Positions 9,225-17,133 of a DNA stretch of 64,000 nt are shown here, piece after piece. Numbering within the stretch: position 1 is the first letter of the stretch; each line of letters opens with the position of its first letter. The position numbers and the translations under genes are program-made. The notes below the pieces were generated by a model, which saw only the letters and a program-made list of their open reading frames with translations, did no database searches and was not told the DNA's origin. The stretch is from Bdellovibrio sp. ArHS. GTDB lineage: Bacteria; Bdellovibrionota; Bdellovibrionia; Bdellovibrionales; Bdellovibrionaceae. The stretch spans positions 47,025 through 111,024 of the forward strand of contig NZ_JTEV01000020.1 of assembly GCF_000786105.1 (NCBI RefSeq), read 5' to 3'.

Positions 9225-9255
9225 TTTCTCCTCCCAAAGATACATTGAGGAGAAA
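9225..9255 (-). promoter_or_regulatory. Leader hairpin covering the ribosome-binding site
   Basis: On the minus strand TTTCTCCTC (9255-9247) is followed 13 bases later by GAGGAGAAA (9233-9225), a perfect 9-bp inverted repeat. The second arm contains the Shine-Dalgarno sequence of the gene starting at 9222. If folded, ribosome access would be blocked. Confidence 0.55.
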
Positions 9256-9302
9256 TTGCAAGGTCTAGGCCAAAAAATGTCGGTGGAAAAATGAAACCAC
9301 CT

Positions 9303-10895
9303 CTAAAGTTGTTCGATGATTTTTTCTGCGATGCGTATGCCGTCGCAGGCGGCTGAGGTGATGCCACCCGCATAACCCGCACCTTCACCCGCGGGATATA
9401 AACCTTGATGCGAAATACTTTCTAGACTTTCATTGTCGCGGGTGATTCGCACGGGGCAGCTGGTACGCGACTCGACACCATAGACTTGGGCGTCCTCTGT
9501 TAAAAAGCCTTTCATGTTACCTTGGAACTTCTCAAAGCCTTCGCGCAAACGATCGCGCATACTTTTCGGCAGAAGTTCATCCAAGCGAACAGCGATGGCG
9601 CCCGAAGGTGAAGAACCGGCCCGCAAAGCGCGAGGCCCTGTCTTTGTGTTTGTGCCATATAAAAAGTCCAAAAGGTTTTGCGCTGGAAGTTCCCGAGTAC
9701 CCCCGGCATTTAAGACGGATTGATAGGCGCGGGTTTCTAAATCACGACGCATTTTCATTCCACCAAAAACGTCGTTCCCGAAATTTTTGTCGTGGTCGAT
9801 ACTGACGACGATGGCGGCATTGGCAAAAGGCGAGTTGCGGTTGTAGTTGCTCATCCCATTGCAGACGATGCCGTCGGCCTCGGTCCCAGATGACAGGACA
9901 TAGCCCCCCGGGCACATACAAAAGGAATAAACACCGATGCCGGTTTTGTCATTGTGATGCGCCAGCTTGTAGTTCGCCGCTCCCAGTTTGGGATGTTCGG
10001 AAAACTGACGATACTGAATCTTATTGATCGAGGCTTGAGAGTGCTCCACGCGTAAACCCATGGCGAAAGACTTCCCATCCAGATGCACGCCGATGTCGCG
10101 CAAATGATTGATCATGTCTTCGGCCGAGTGACCTGTTGCCAGCACCACATGCGGGGAGCGGAATTCAGTGCCATGCTCAGTGCGCACACCCACCACTTGC
10201 GTGCCTTCAAGAAGAATTTCGGTGACCTGGGTGTTGAAATGTATTTCACAGCCGTTGGCTTTTAAGAATTCGCGCATCTTGGGAATGACCCGACGGATGC
10301 GATCTGATCCCACATGAGGGTTTGAAAGCCACTGGATTTCCTCCGGAGCGCCGAATTTCACCAGGCGATTCATCACGTAAGGAATATGCGGCGACTTAAT
10401 TCGAGTGATCAGTTTGCCGTCGGAATAAAGACCAGCGCCGCCTTCGCCGAAGCAGACATTGTTGCGGGGGTCGAGTTTGCCATAGCGCCAGTATTGGTTG
10501 ATGCCCTTGATGCGTTCGCCACTGTCAGAGCCTCGCTCAAAAAGCACACAAGGAACGCCTCTTTCGACGAAGCGCAAAGCCGCAAAAAGTCCCGCGGGCC
10601 CGGTGCCGACGATGAGTGGTTTTTCTTTGGCATTGGCCACTTTTTCTAATTCAAATTGTGGAATCTGAAGAGTTTCGCCTTTTTCCGCCACTTCGATTGA
10701 GTAAACAAAATGCGGGGAATGAGAGCGTCTGGCATCGACGCTTTGACGAAGAATGCGATAAGGACCGTGGTCAGGGACCAACCATTGCAACTTTTCTTCT
10801 AAATCGGCATCAATAGGAATTTCGATATTTTGAAATATCTTCGACACGGCTCGGCTCCTGGGACGCTTGTTAAGCATCAAAAAGGTTTCCCACAT
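9303..10895 (-). CDS. FAD-dependent dehydrogenase (COG2509 type)
   Basis: A 530-residue flavoprotein. An N-terminal region of about 90 residues precedes the dinucleotide-binding motif GTGPAGLFAALRFVERG (about residues 97-113). A second conserved motif, CFGEGGAGLYSDGKL, and the C-terminal GLYPAGEGAGYAGGITSAA are typical of the COG2509 uncharacterised FAD dehydrogenases. The substrate is unknown. ATG 10895 is used; a second ATG at 10877 is equally possible because neither has a strong Shine-Dalgarno sequence. It stands alone between the repeat protein and the divergent psd gene. Confidence 0.88.
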   Translation of the reverse strand: MWETFLMLNKRPRSRAVSKIFQNIEIPIDADLEEKLQWLVPDHGPYRILRQSVDARRSHSPHFVYSIEVAEKGETLQIPQFELEKVANAKEKPLIVGTGPAGLFAALRFVERGVPCVLFERGSDSGERIKGINQYWRYGKLDPRNNVCFGEGGAGLYSDGKLITRIKSPHIPYVMNRLVKFGAPEEIQWLSNPHVGSDRIRRVIPKMREFLKANGCEIHFNTQVTEILLEGTQVVGVRTEHGTEFRSPHVVLATGHSAEDMINHLRDIGVHLDGKSFAMGLRVEHSQASINKIQYRQFSEHPKLGAANYKLAHHNDKTGIGVYSFCMCPGGYVLSSGTEADGIVCNGMSNYNRNSPFANAAIVVSIDHDKNFGNDVFGGMKMRRDLETRAYQSVLNAGGTRELPAQNLLDFLYGTNTKTGPRALRAGSSPSGAIAVRLDELLPKSMRDRLREGFEKFQGNMKGFLTEDAQVYGVESRTSCPVRITRDNESLESISHQGLYPAGEGAGYAGGITSAACDGIRIAEKIIEQL

Positions 10896-10950
10896 CTTAG
10901 CGGAATGCTCTTAAGGTGACAAACGGCTGCGAGTCAGATATAAATATTTT

Positions 10951-11778
10951 ATGTCTGCAATTACAAGAATACTTCCAAAACGTCGTTTAAGCCGCTGGAT
11001 CGGTCATCTTATGCATTGGGAAGGCCCGCAGTGGCTTATGCACCTAAGCATTAAGGCTTTTGCCCGCTTTTATAACATCAATTTGGAAGAGGCAGAAATG
11101 CCTTACACCTCTTATAAATCCATCGGGGACTTCTTTGTTCGCCGCCTCAAACCGAATCTGCGTCCTATTGCCAGCACCTGGGCTGTGCACCCGGCAGACA
11201 GCCGAATCACTCAAGCTTATCCGATCGATGGGGGAACCTTGATTCAAGCCAAGGGACTTTCCTACAAACTGGATGAGTTCACTCAAGATCCTGAATGCCA
11301 AAAGAAATGGGCCGGGGGCTTTTTCCTGACTTATTATCTTTGCCCTACGGACTATCACCGCGTGCATTCTCCTGTTGAAGGGAATATCACCAATGTTCGT
11401 TACATGCCTGGACAGCTATGGCCAGTGAACGAATGGAGCACCACGAATATTCCGAATCTTTTTTCGGTGAATGAACGAGTTCTTGTCGAAATTGAAACGG
11501 ATCTGGGCCCAGTCGGGGTTGTTTTCGTCGGTGCCACCAATGTGGGACACATCGTTTTAAGTTTTGATGATAAAGTGCGCGGCAATCAAAAAGGGCCGCA
11601 TATTTTCACTCACAAAAACTACAGTCCCGAGATCCCGGTGCATAAAGGCTCAGAGCTAGGAATGTTTCGCATGGGTTCGACGGTGGTCATGCTTTACCCA
11701 CCCGGCTTCCGTCAGAAGTTTGAAGGGCATTTAGATCTAGGCCCGGCTGTGAAGGTCAATGCGCCGTTGATTGTTTAG
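10951..11778 (+). CDS. psd: Phosphatidylserine decarboxylase proenzyme
   Basis: A 275-residue proenzyme that makes phosphatidylethanolamine in the inner membrane. The family motifs are present: FFVRRLKPNLRPI, the Asp in HPADSR, the His in DYHRVHSP, and the self-cleavage site FRMGSTVVMLYPPG, where the Ser becomes the pyruvoyl group. The usual LGST is MGST here, a conservative change. An N-terminal basic/amphipathic stretch replaces a clear membrane anchor. Its TAG stop overlaps the stop of the convergent downstream gene by four bases (11775-11778). Confidence 0.95.
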   Translation: MSAITRILPKRRLSRWIGHLMHWEGPQWLMHLSIKAFARFYNINLEEAEMPYTSYKSIGDFFVRRLKPNLRPIASTWAVHPADSRITQAYPIDGGTLIQAKGLSYKLDEFTQDPECQKKWAGGFFLTYYLCPTDYHRVHSPVEGNITNVRYMPGQLWPVNEWSTTNIPNLFSVNERVLVEIETDLGPVGVVFVGATNVGHIVLSFDDKVRGNQKGPHIFTHKNYSPEIPVHKGSELGMFRMGSTVVMLYPPGFRQKFEGHLDLGPAVKVNAPLIV

Positions 11779-12800
11779 CGGCACACAGAAAAGTTCCGAC
11801 ATTCTCGGGAAGAGTGATCCAAAACCTCTTCCTGAGTCAAAAGGCGTTCGCGATTCTTCAGATGATAAGAAACTGTTTTATCCAAAACCGCGCGTCGGTA
11901 CTGAAAGAAATAAGACTCGGGGGTCGGATAACCGCGCGCGTCCCAGATCAGCTTTGCATAGGGACTTCCAGAGTCTTTTTCAACCCGCATATAAGCGGGA
12001 AGCTGGGACTGATTTGCGACCATGGCCGCGTGCCACTGAAACATTCTTTCCGGGTCCCAAAAATCCACCACGATATGTTTTTCCGACGGCTTGGCCCACG
12101 CGCGATCTTTACCACGCAAAAAACCGATGCTTCCTATTCGGGCTCTCCGTTCAGAGTTGCTTAGAAGTTCTAAGGGGATGTACAGACGTCGTTGCCAATA
12201 CTCGTCGATTTCCGGGGGAAATAAATCCAATATTTGCAGAAAACTCACCGCAAAGGCAGAGCAACCAGCGCCCTCTCCTTGCAAAGGTAAAGAACGCAAT
12301 CCGCCGTATAAGTTTTGCAGCTCGAGGCTTTCATACATCTTAAGATAACGTTCGGCCCGAGCACATTGGGACTCATTCAAGAGAATTTTAAAACTCCGGA
12401 CATAACCGCGGGCTTTCAGGCGCGGCAGCCAGTCTAAGATTTCTTCTTTCGTGTAGAAGCGTCCTTTGACGTTAATCAAGAGTGTGTCCAAGGATTTTCC
12501 CTCAACCAGGAAGTCCCACAAATAAGAGACGTTGGATTTTTTCGAAGTCATGCCTCGGTATACGGAGGGTTTGTCTGCGCATTGCAGGCGGACGTTGACA
12601 TGCGAAATGCCGTGCGGATAGGTCTTGCCAGCGACTTTTGCATTCAGATTTTTAAAAGTGCTGCGAACTAAGTTTCCCGGCGAAGTCCAATTCAACGGGG
12701 AGGGAGCTCGGTAAAAGAGCAGTTCCAATTCGTTTGCTGCAACGGTCGGAACCGCCAAGAAGAATAAAGCCGCTAAGAGGCACTTCGAAAATCCACGCAT
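11775..12800 (-). CDS. Secreted protein, possible NlpC/P60-like (permuted) Cys hydrolase
   Basis: A 341-residue exported protein (signal peptide residues 1-21, ending PTVAA). I do not recognise it with certainty. A His-containing segment (GISHVNVRLQC) comes first. About 125 residues later comes GEGAGCSAFAVSFLQ, a Cys at the head of a helix. This His-then-Cys order is what permuted NlpC/P60 or YiiX-type papain-like folds show, so a thiol hydrolase is a reasonable but weak guess. The rest is aromatic-rich with many Trp and Tyr. It is convergent with psd and shares its stop region. Confidence 0.62.
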   Translation of the reverse strand: MRGFSKCLLAALFFLAVPTVAANELELLFYRAPSPLNWTSPGNLVRSTFKNLNAKVAGKTYPHGISHVNVRLQCADKPSVYRGMTSKKSNVSYLWDFLVEGKSLDTLLINVKGRFYTKEEILDWLPRLKARGYVRSFKILLNESQCARAERYLKMYESLELQNLYGGLRSLPLQGEGAGCSAFAVSFLQILDLFPPEIDEYWQRRLYIPLELLSNSERRARIGSIGFLRGKDRAWAKPSEKHIVVDFWDPERMFQWHAAMVANQSQLPAYMRVEKDSGSPYAKLIWDARGYPTPESYFFQYRRAVLDKTVSYHLKNRERLLTQEEVLDHSSRECRNFSVCR

Positions 12801-12872
12801 GAACCGAGTATTGACGAGGGCCTCGGTCCGCGAAAGGCTGTCTGTTAAAGATCAACCCGAGCTTACGTTCTT

Positions 12873-13232
12873 TTAAGCAGGGTAAGAGCACTCGGTCGAA
12901 GGGGTCTCTAAAATAGAAACGCGCGTTAACAGGGGTAAAGAGGGGAGTGCGCGGTCATAAACCCATTTTGCTAAAAGTTCCGAAGTGGGATTTTCCAAAC
13001 CTTCGACTTCATTCAGTACGCGATGATCTATTTTTTCTAAAAGAGGTTTCATACGTGATTGAATGTCGTTGTAGTCAATCACCCAGCCAATTTTAGGATC
13101 GAGAGAGCCCACCAGTGTAAGAATGATTTTAAAGCTGTGCCCATGCAGGCGCGAACAAGGATGTTCGGCAGGAAGGTGAGGTAAGAAACGGGCGGATTCA
13201 ATTTGAAAATGCTGCTTCAGTTCGAATTTCAT
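12873..13232 (-). CDS. queD: QueD-like 6-carboxy-tetrahydropterin synthase, altered zinc site
   Basis: A 119-residue protein of the QueD/PTPS family, which makes 6-carboxy-tetrahydropterin for queuosine. The motif HPCSRLHGHSF carries the catalytic Cys and two zinc-binding His; KIDHRVLN supplies the Asp/His pair; ENPTSELLAKW and a late Glu (LETPSTECSY) are also present. The first zinc-ligand His expected in the AAH position is Arg here (ESARFLPH). The start at ATG 13232 is chosen because upstream residues are not family-like. It is divergent from a second PTPS-like gene, with only 29 bases between starts. Family assignment is firm; the precise product is less so. Confidence 0.85.
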   Translation of the reverse strand: MKFELKQHFQIESARFLPHLPAEHPCSRLHGHSFKIILTLVGSLDPKIGWVIDYNDIQSRMKPLLEKIDHRVLNEVEGLENPTSELLAKWVYDRALPSLPLLTRVSILETPSTECSYPA

Positions 13233-13261
13233 GTTATTGATATAAGCACTTTGAGGTGAAC

Positions 13262-13756
13262 ATGTCCACGACCACATTGCATTTGGCGAAGCAGAATTTC
13301 AAATTTTCAGCGGCCCACTTCCTCATTTTCGATGAAACTCATGCGGAACGTCTGCATGGTCACAATTATCAGGTTCGTGTCGATATCAAAACGCCCGCCG
13401 AAGCCGAACTGCATGCGGAAGGTTATTTTCTCGATTTCAATGTCTTCAAAAAGTATATCAAAGCGCGCCTGGATCAGTGGGACGAAATTGTTCTGTTGCC
13501 CCAAAAGCATCCGGATATGAAATTTAAGCAAGTCGGCCCTTCCTTGGAAGTGACCTTTCGCGACCGCTTCTATGTATTTCCATCTAATGAAGTGATTCTT
13601 TTGCCGGTGACAAACACCAGTGTCGAACAGCTGTCCCGTCTTCTTGCCGAGGATTTCTATTCTGAGTTCAAACAATACGGCGTTAGCAAAGTGCGCGTTT
13701 ACGTGGAAGAAACGCGCGGGCAAGGGGCAGCTACGGTCGTCCCTGGGCCGGCGTAA
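13262..13756 (+). CDS. PTPS/QueD-like paralogue lacking the catalytic Cys
   Basis: A 164-residue protein with the PTPS fold: FKFSAAHFL and ERLHGHNYQVRVDI give all three zinc-ligand His, and NTSVEQLSRLLAEDF is the conserved T-x-E helix region. The Cys that normally precedes ERLHGH is Ala (THAERLHGH), and the usual Asp-His pair is disrupted (RLDQWDEIVLLP). It has about 30 residues between these elements and the C-terminal helices that QueD does not have. It may bind a pterin without doing the standard reaction, or act with the divergent queD. GAGG precedes ATG 13262. The 3' end overlaps the next convergent gene by 26 bases. Confidence 0.82.
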   Translation: MSTTTLHLAKQNFKFSAAHFLIFDETHAERLHGHNYQVRVDIKTPAEAELHAEGYFLDFNVFKKYIKARLDQWDEIVLLPQKHPDMKFKQVGPSLEVTFRDRFYVFPSNEVILLPVTNTSVEQLSRLLAEDFYSEFKQYGVSKVRVYVEETRGQGAATVVPGPA

Positions 13757-14801
13757 GTTTTCCGCTGCGGACCTCTTCATAAGTCAGCTCGCGCACAATA
13801 CGATAGCGCCAAAAGCAAATGCGGCCCCCTTCATTGAGCTTTGACATCAAACGCTCTTCCGTCAGGTCGGGGCTGCCATCACAATCGATATGGGCAAAGT
13901 CCGCGAAAGCATCCACTCTGTTTACGGACCACGAATAAGGAGCTTTGTCTTTGCCATAAAAGGCACGGTTGAAGCCGCCGTGCCCAAGTTCGATACCGGC
14001 CACCAGGATTTTTTCAAGCGAGGGATTTTGAATCTGTTCACGTGCGGTTTTAATTTGTGACTGGTCGGTAAAACCCACCACGAAGGCTTCGTCGGCGCGG
14101 GCGTCTTTTGTCGATACCAAGAAATAGGTCTGTTGCGGCGGGGGCTCCAAAATGACCGGCGTCAGGCTGACGGACGGACTGGATTTTTCAGTGCCGTTGG
14201 CATCATAAAGAAGCAAAGAGTGAAGGCGTTCGGCAGCTTTGATTTCGATGCGCACCACGGGTTGAGAAAAGCTCCACTTGAAGCTTTCCGTATCATAATA
14301 GTTTTCAAATAGAAGGGACTTTTCGTCGACCAAAGTTCCCGCTTTATTAAAAGCCTTAAGTTGAACTGAATTGGACCTCAAGAAAAGGTTTAACAAATGC
14401 ATTTTCACGGATTTAGTGTTGGCCGGCAAATAATGCGTTGCTAGCGGTGAGACTGTGGAAGTTAAAGGAATGCTTGGACTGCCTTCACAGGACGAGGTCA
14501 CTTGCAGGCTTTTAGAAAAATACTTAAAAGAAGCGGCCATTTTAGTAGGCAGAAATTCACTTCCACGAATTTTAATTTGAGAACGCGCTTCAACATCATA
14601 GTGAAGCTCTTGGATTTCTTGTTCGAATCGTGTCTGAGCCCATAGTCTTTCAGGCTCGAAGGACTTATTGGTGACAAAAACAGTGAGGCGTTCGGGCTCA
14701 CAGTAAGCCGGAAGGTAAACCACTTCCGAGGCGTGGGCAGAAAGGCCAAAAACTAAGATCCAAGCGCTGAGAGTCAATGAAGTCTTAATACCTAAATCCA
14801 T
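13731..14801 (-). CDS. Secreted protein with a C-terminal BP74-like domain
   Basis: A 356-residue exported protein (signal peptide residues 1-24, ending SAHAS). Residues 25-230 look like beta-rich domains I do not recognise. From about residue 235, AFVVGFTDQSQIKTAREQI, IELGHGGFNRAFYGKDKAPY and the closing CFWRYRIVRELTYEE match the pattern I know from the BP74 N-terminal domain, a calcium-regulated domain of a Dictyostelium adhesion protein. This is recognised from memory, not from a search. Pro-rich PVILEPPPQQ links the two parts. An extracellular or surface binding role fits. It overlaps the PTPS-like gene tail to tail. Confidence 0.68.
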   Translation of the reverse strand: MDLGIKTSLTLSAWILVFGLSAHASEVVYLPAYCEPERLTVFVTNKSFEPERLWAQTRFEQEIQELHYDVEARSQIKIRGSEFLPTKMAASFKYFSKSLQVTSSCEGSPSIPLTSTVSPLATHYLPANTKSVKMHLLNLFLRSNSVQLKAFNKAGTLVDEKSLLFENYYDTESFKWSFSQPVVRIEIKAAERLHSLLLYDANGTEKSSPSVSLTPVILEPPPQQTYFLVSTKDARADEAFVVGFTDQSQIKTAREQIQNPSLEKILVAGIELGHGGFNRAFYGKDKAPYSWSVNRVDAFADFAHIDCDGSPDLTEERLMSKLNEGGRICFWRYRIVRELTYEEVRSGKLTPAQGRP

Positions 14802-14842
14802 ATAGACTTCAGATCGGTCTTGCTCCCGGGAACTTAACCTTT

Positions 14843-14918
14843 GGTCCTAAAATCAGGACCATGGTAGGGCTCACATTTCCTCTTCCTAGGGTGGGGGAAA
14901 TGATCTTGGTTCTCATTT
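14843..14918 (+). promoter_or_regulatory. Inverted repeats upstream of feoA (possible operators)
   Basis: Two inverted repeats lie between the BP74-like gene start and feoA: GGTCCT-N6-AGGACC (14843-14860) and AAATGA-N9-TCATTT (14898-14918). The second has the size of an iron-regulator site, but it is a poor match to the Fur consensus, so the assignment is only suggestive. Confidence 0.3.
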
Positions 14919-15007
14919 TGTTTTCAGTTGCCTGTCACACACCTAAAGAACTTCCTTTTGTCTGAGGGAGCCCTTAACTAAGAAGCTGACTGATTCAGGG
15001 AAACTCT

Positions 15008-15238
15008 ATGAACTTACTCGATAAATCATTAAGGCCGGGCCAGAAGGTGGAAATCACGGGGTTTGCGGCAGACAATGTCTTTCGTGAACGTCTGCATGAA
15101 ATGGGACTAAGGGTCGGAATGCTAGTGACCATTCTCGGTCGCGCTCCTTTTGGGGGGCCGCTTTTGATCCGCTTTAACACGAGTTTTCTGGCTTTGCGAA
15201 ATGAGGAAGCGGCATGCGCGCGAGTGAAACTGAACTAG
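15008..15238 (+). CDS. feoA: FeoA, ferrous iron transport protein A
   Basis: A 76-residue SH3-like protein that assists FeoB in ferrous iron uptake on the cytoplasmic side. LRPGQKVEITGF, VFRERLHEMGLRVGM and the closing ALRNEEAACARV are the usual FeoA landmarks. It ends 25 bases inside feoB in another frame, showing translational coupling. AGGGA lies eight bases upstream of the start. Confidence 0.93.
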   Translation: MNLLDKSLRPGQKVEITGFAADNVFRERLHEMGLRVGMLVTILGRAPFGGPLLIRFNTSFLALRNEEAACARVKLN

Positions 15239-17133
15239 CAATCGAACAAAAGTCCATCGCGCTGGTGGGCGCCCCAAATTCTGGTAAAACTACCCTATAC
15301 AACTGGTTGACGGGATCGCGCTTTAAAACCGTGAACTATCCCGGCGCGACGGTTGAGTTTTCTTTAGGTCATTTGGCGTCGCATTTGGGCGAGTCCCACA
15401 TGATGGTCATGGATACTCCCGGCACTTACAGTCTGCACCCGAAAAGTGCCGACGAGTGGGTGACATTAAAATCTATTTATGAAAATCCGAAAGTTAAAAG
15501 GATCGATGGGATTATTGTCGTCGTCGATGGGACGCAGATTTCTCGCCACCTGCAACTGGTGATGCAGTTGCGCGAAACGGGATTTCCGATGATGGTGGTT
15601 ATCACAATGTCGGATTTGCTGCGCAAAGAAGGTATCGAGATTGATCTTCCTTATCTGCAAAAGACCCTGGGTTGTTCCGTTTTGCAATTTGATGGTTTGT
15701 TAGCTGGCGGCCTTAAAGAAATCGTCGCCGAAGCCAAGAATCTTCATTGGAACAAAGAGCCTTCGCGCCCGGTTCCGTGGAGTTTTGAAATCCAGGAAAC
15801 AAAACTGGCGCAATGTGAGCAGATTGCCAAAGAGGCTTTGACCCACAAGACGGATCACGCGCAAGAGCGTCTGAACCGCATCGTCGCCACGACTGAAAAG
15901 ATCGATCGCATCCTTCTACACCCGGTTCTGGGGTTTGCCCTGTTTATCGTGATCATGGGGGCGTTGTTTTCGAGCGTTTACTGGATGGCGACGCCTTTCA
16001 TGGATCTGATTGATGGATGGTTCACGATGGCCAACGAGTGGGTGACGGCCTTGGCTCCGGGCGCTCTTTGGACGGACTTTTTGGCAAATGGAGTCATCAC
16101 AAGCTTTGCGGCCTTCATGGTTTTCGTGCCACAGATTTTTATTTTATTTCTGGGAATTGGAATCTTGGAAAGCACGGGGTATTTAGCCCGGGCAGCGACT
16201 TTGATTGACCGACCTTTTTCCGCGTTAGGAATGAGCGGTCGTTCCTTTGTGCCTCTTCTTTCCGGCTTTGCCTGTGCCGTTCCGGCGATTATCGCCACTC
16301 GCAATATTCCTTCCACGAAGGATCGTTTAATCACGGCTTTTGTCATTCCCTTGATGAGCTGTTCCGCGCGTCTGCCGGTTTATGCTTTATGTATCGCCTT
16401 TTTGTTTCACGGCGAATCTTCAATGAAAGCGGGCTTTGCCTTGGCGGCTCTTTACATCGGTTCGATGTTCTTGGGAGCCTTGGCGGCAGGGGTGGTCAGT
16501 AAATTCATTCCTCGTTCGGAACCTTCATTGTTTATGATGGAGCTTCCTATCTATCGTCGACCCAAAATCCGCGTTCTTGTTCGTCATGCATGGACCCGAA
16601 CTCTGTCTTATGTGAAGCGCGCCGGGCCTTTGATTTTTGCTTTTGCTGTGGTGATTTGGGTGGGGTCGACCTTTCCGAACTACAAGACGGAAGATGCGCA
16701 TCAGAAGTTGGAAGAAAGTTACGTGGGTCAGATGGGGAAATTCATTGAACCCGTAGTGGCTCCGATGGGTGTTGATTGGCGCGTGGGCGTAGGACTTATT
16801 TCGGCTTTTGCCGCCCGTGAAGTTTTTGTGTCCTCGATGGCAGTGACATTTAATATCACAGACACCGATGAAGACTCCCAGCAGGAGGCGCTGTTGACGC
16901 AAATGAGTCAGGCGACGAACTCGCAAGGGGAAAAGATCTTCACGGTCAGTTCCGTGATAGGCCTGATGGTGTTCTTCCTTATTGCCTTGCAGTGTATGTC
17001 GACGGTGGGTGTGCAGATTCGCGAAAGCGGCTCCTGGAAGTTTGCGGTAACGCAACTTGTTGCCTTTAACGTCTTTGCCTATGTTCTTGTAGTCTTGATA
17101 GTTCAAGGCTTAAGATTCATAGGCATTCCATGA
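15214..17133 (+). CDS. feoB: FeoB, ferrous iron transporter with G domain
   Basis: A 639-residue inner-membrane ferrous iron transporter. The N-terminal G domain has G1 GAPNSGKTT and G3 DTPGTYSL. The G4 motif reads TMSD, where FeoB proteins normally have NMxD, so the Asn that reads guanine is replaced by Thr. The membrane core contains the two gating repeats (FVPLLSGFACAVPAI and MSCSARLPVYAL). The protein is about 100 residues shorter than enterobacterial FeoB, with reduced soluble linkers. It starts within feoA and ends in an ATGA overlap with a glycosyltransferase gene, so the operon extends beyond iron uptake. Confidence 0.93.
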   Translation: MRASETELAIEQKSIALVGAPNSGKTTLYNWLTGSRFKTVNYPGATVEFSLGHLASHLGESHMMVMDTPGTYSLHPKSADEWVTLKSIYENPKVKRIDGIIVVVDGTQISRHLQLVMQLRETGFPMMVVITMSDLLRKEGIEIDLPYLQKTLGCSVLQFDGLLAGGLKEIVAEAKNLHWNKEPSRPVPWSFEIQETKLAQCEQIAKEALTHKTDHAQERLNRIVATTEKIDRILLHPVLGFALFIVIMGALFSSVYWMATPFMDLIDGWFTMANEWVTALAPGALWTDFLANGVITSFAAFMVFVPQIFILFLGIGILESTGYLARAATLIDRPFSALGMSGRSFVPLLSGFACAVPAIIATRNIPSTKDRLITAFVIPLMSCSARLPVYALCIAFLFHGESSMKAGFALAALYIGSMFLGALAAGVVSKFIPRSEPSLFMMELPIYRRPKIRVLVRHAWTRTLSYVKRAGPLIFAFAVVIWVGSTFPNYKTEDAHQKLEESYVGQMGKFIEPVVAPMGVDWRVGVGLISAFAAREVFVSSMAVTFNITDTDEDSQQEALLTQMSQATNSQGEKIFTVSSVIGLMVFFLIALQCMSTVGVQIRESGSWKFAVTQLVAFNVFAYVLVVLIVQGLRFIGIP

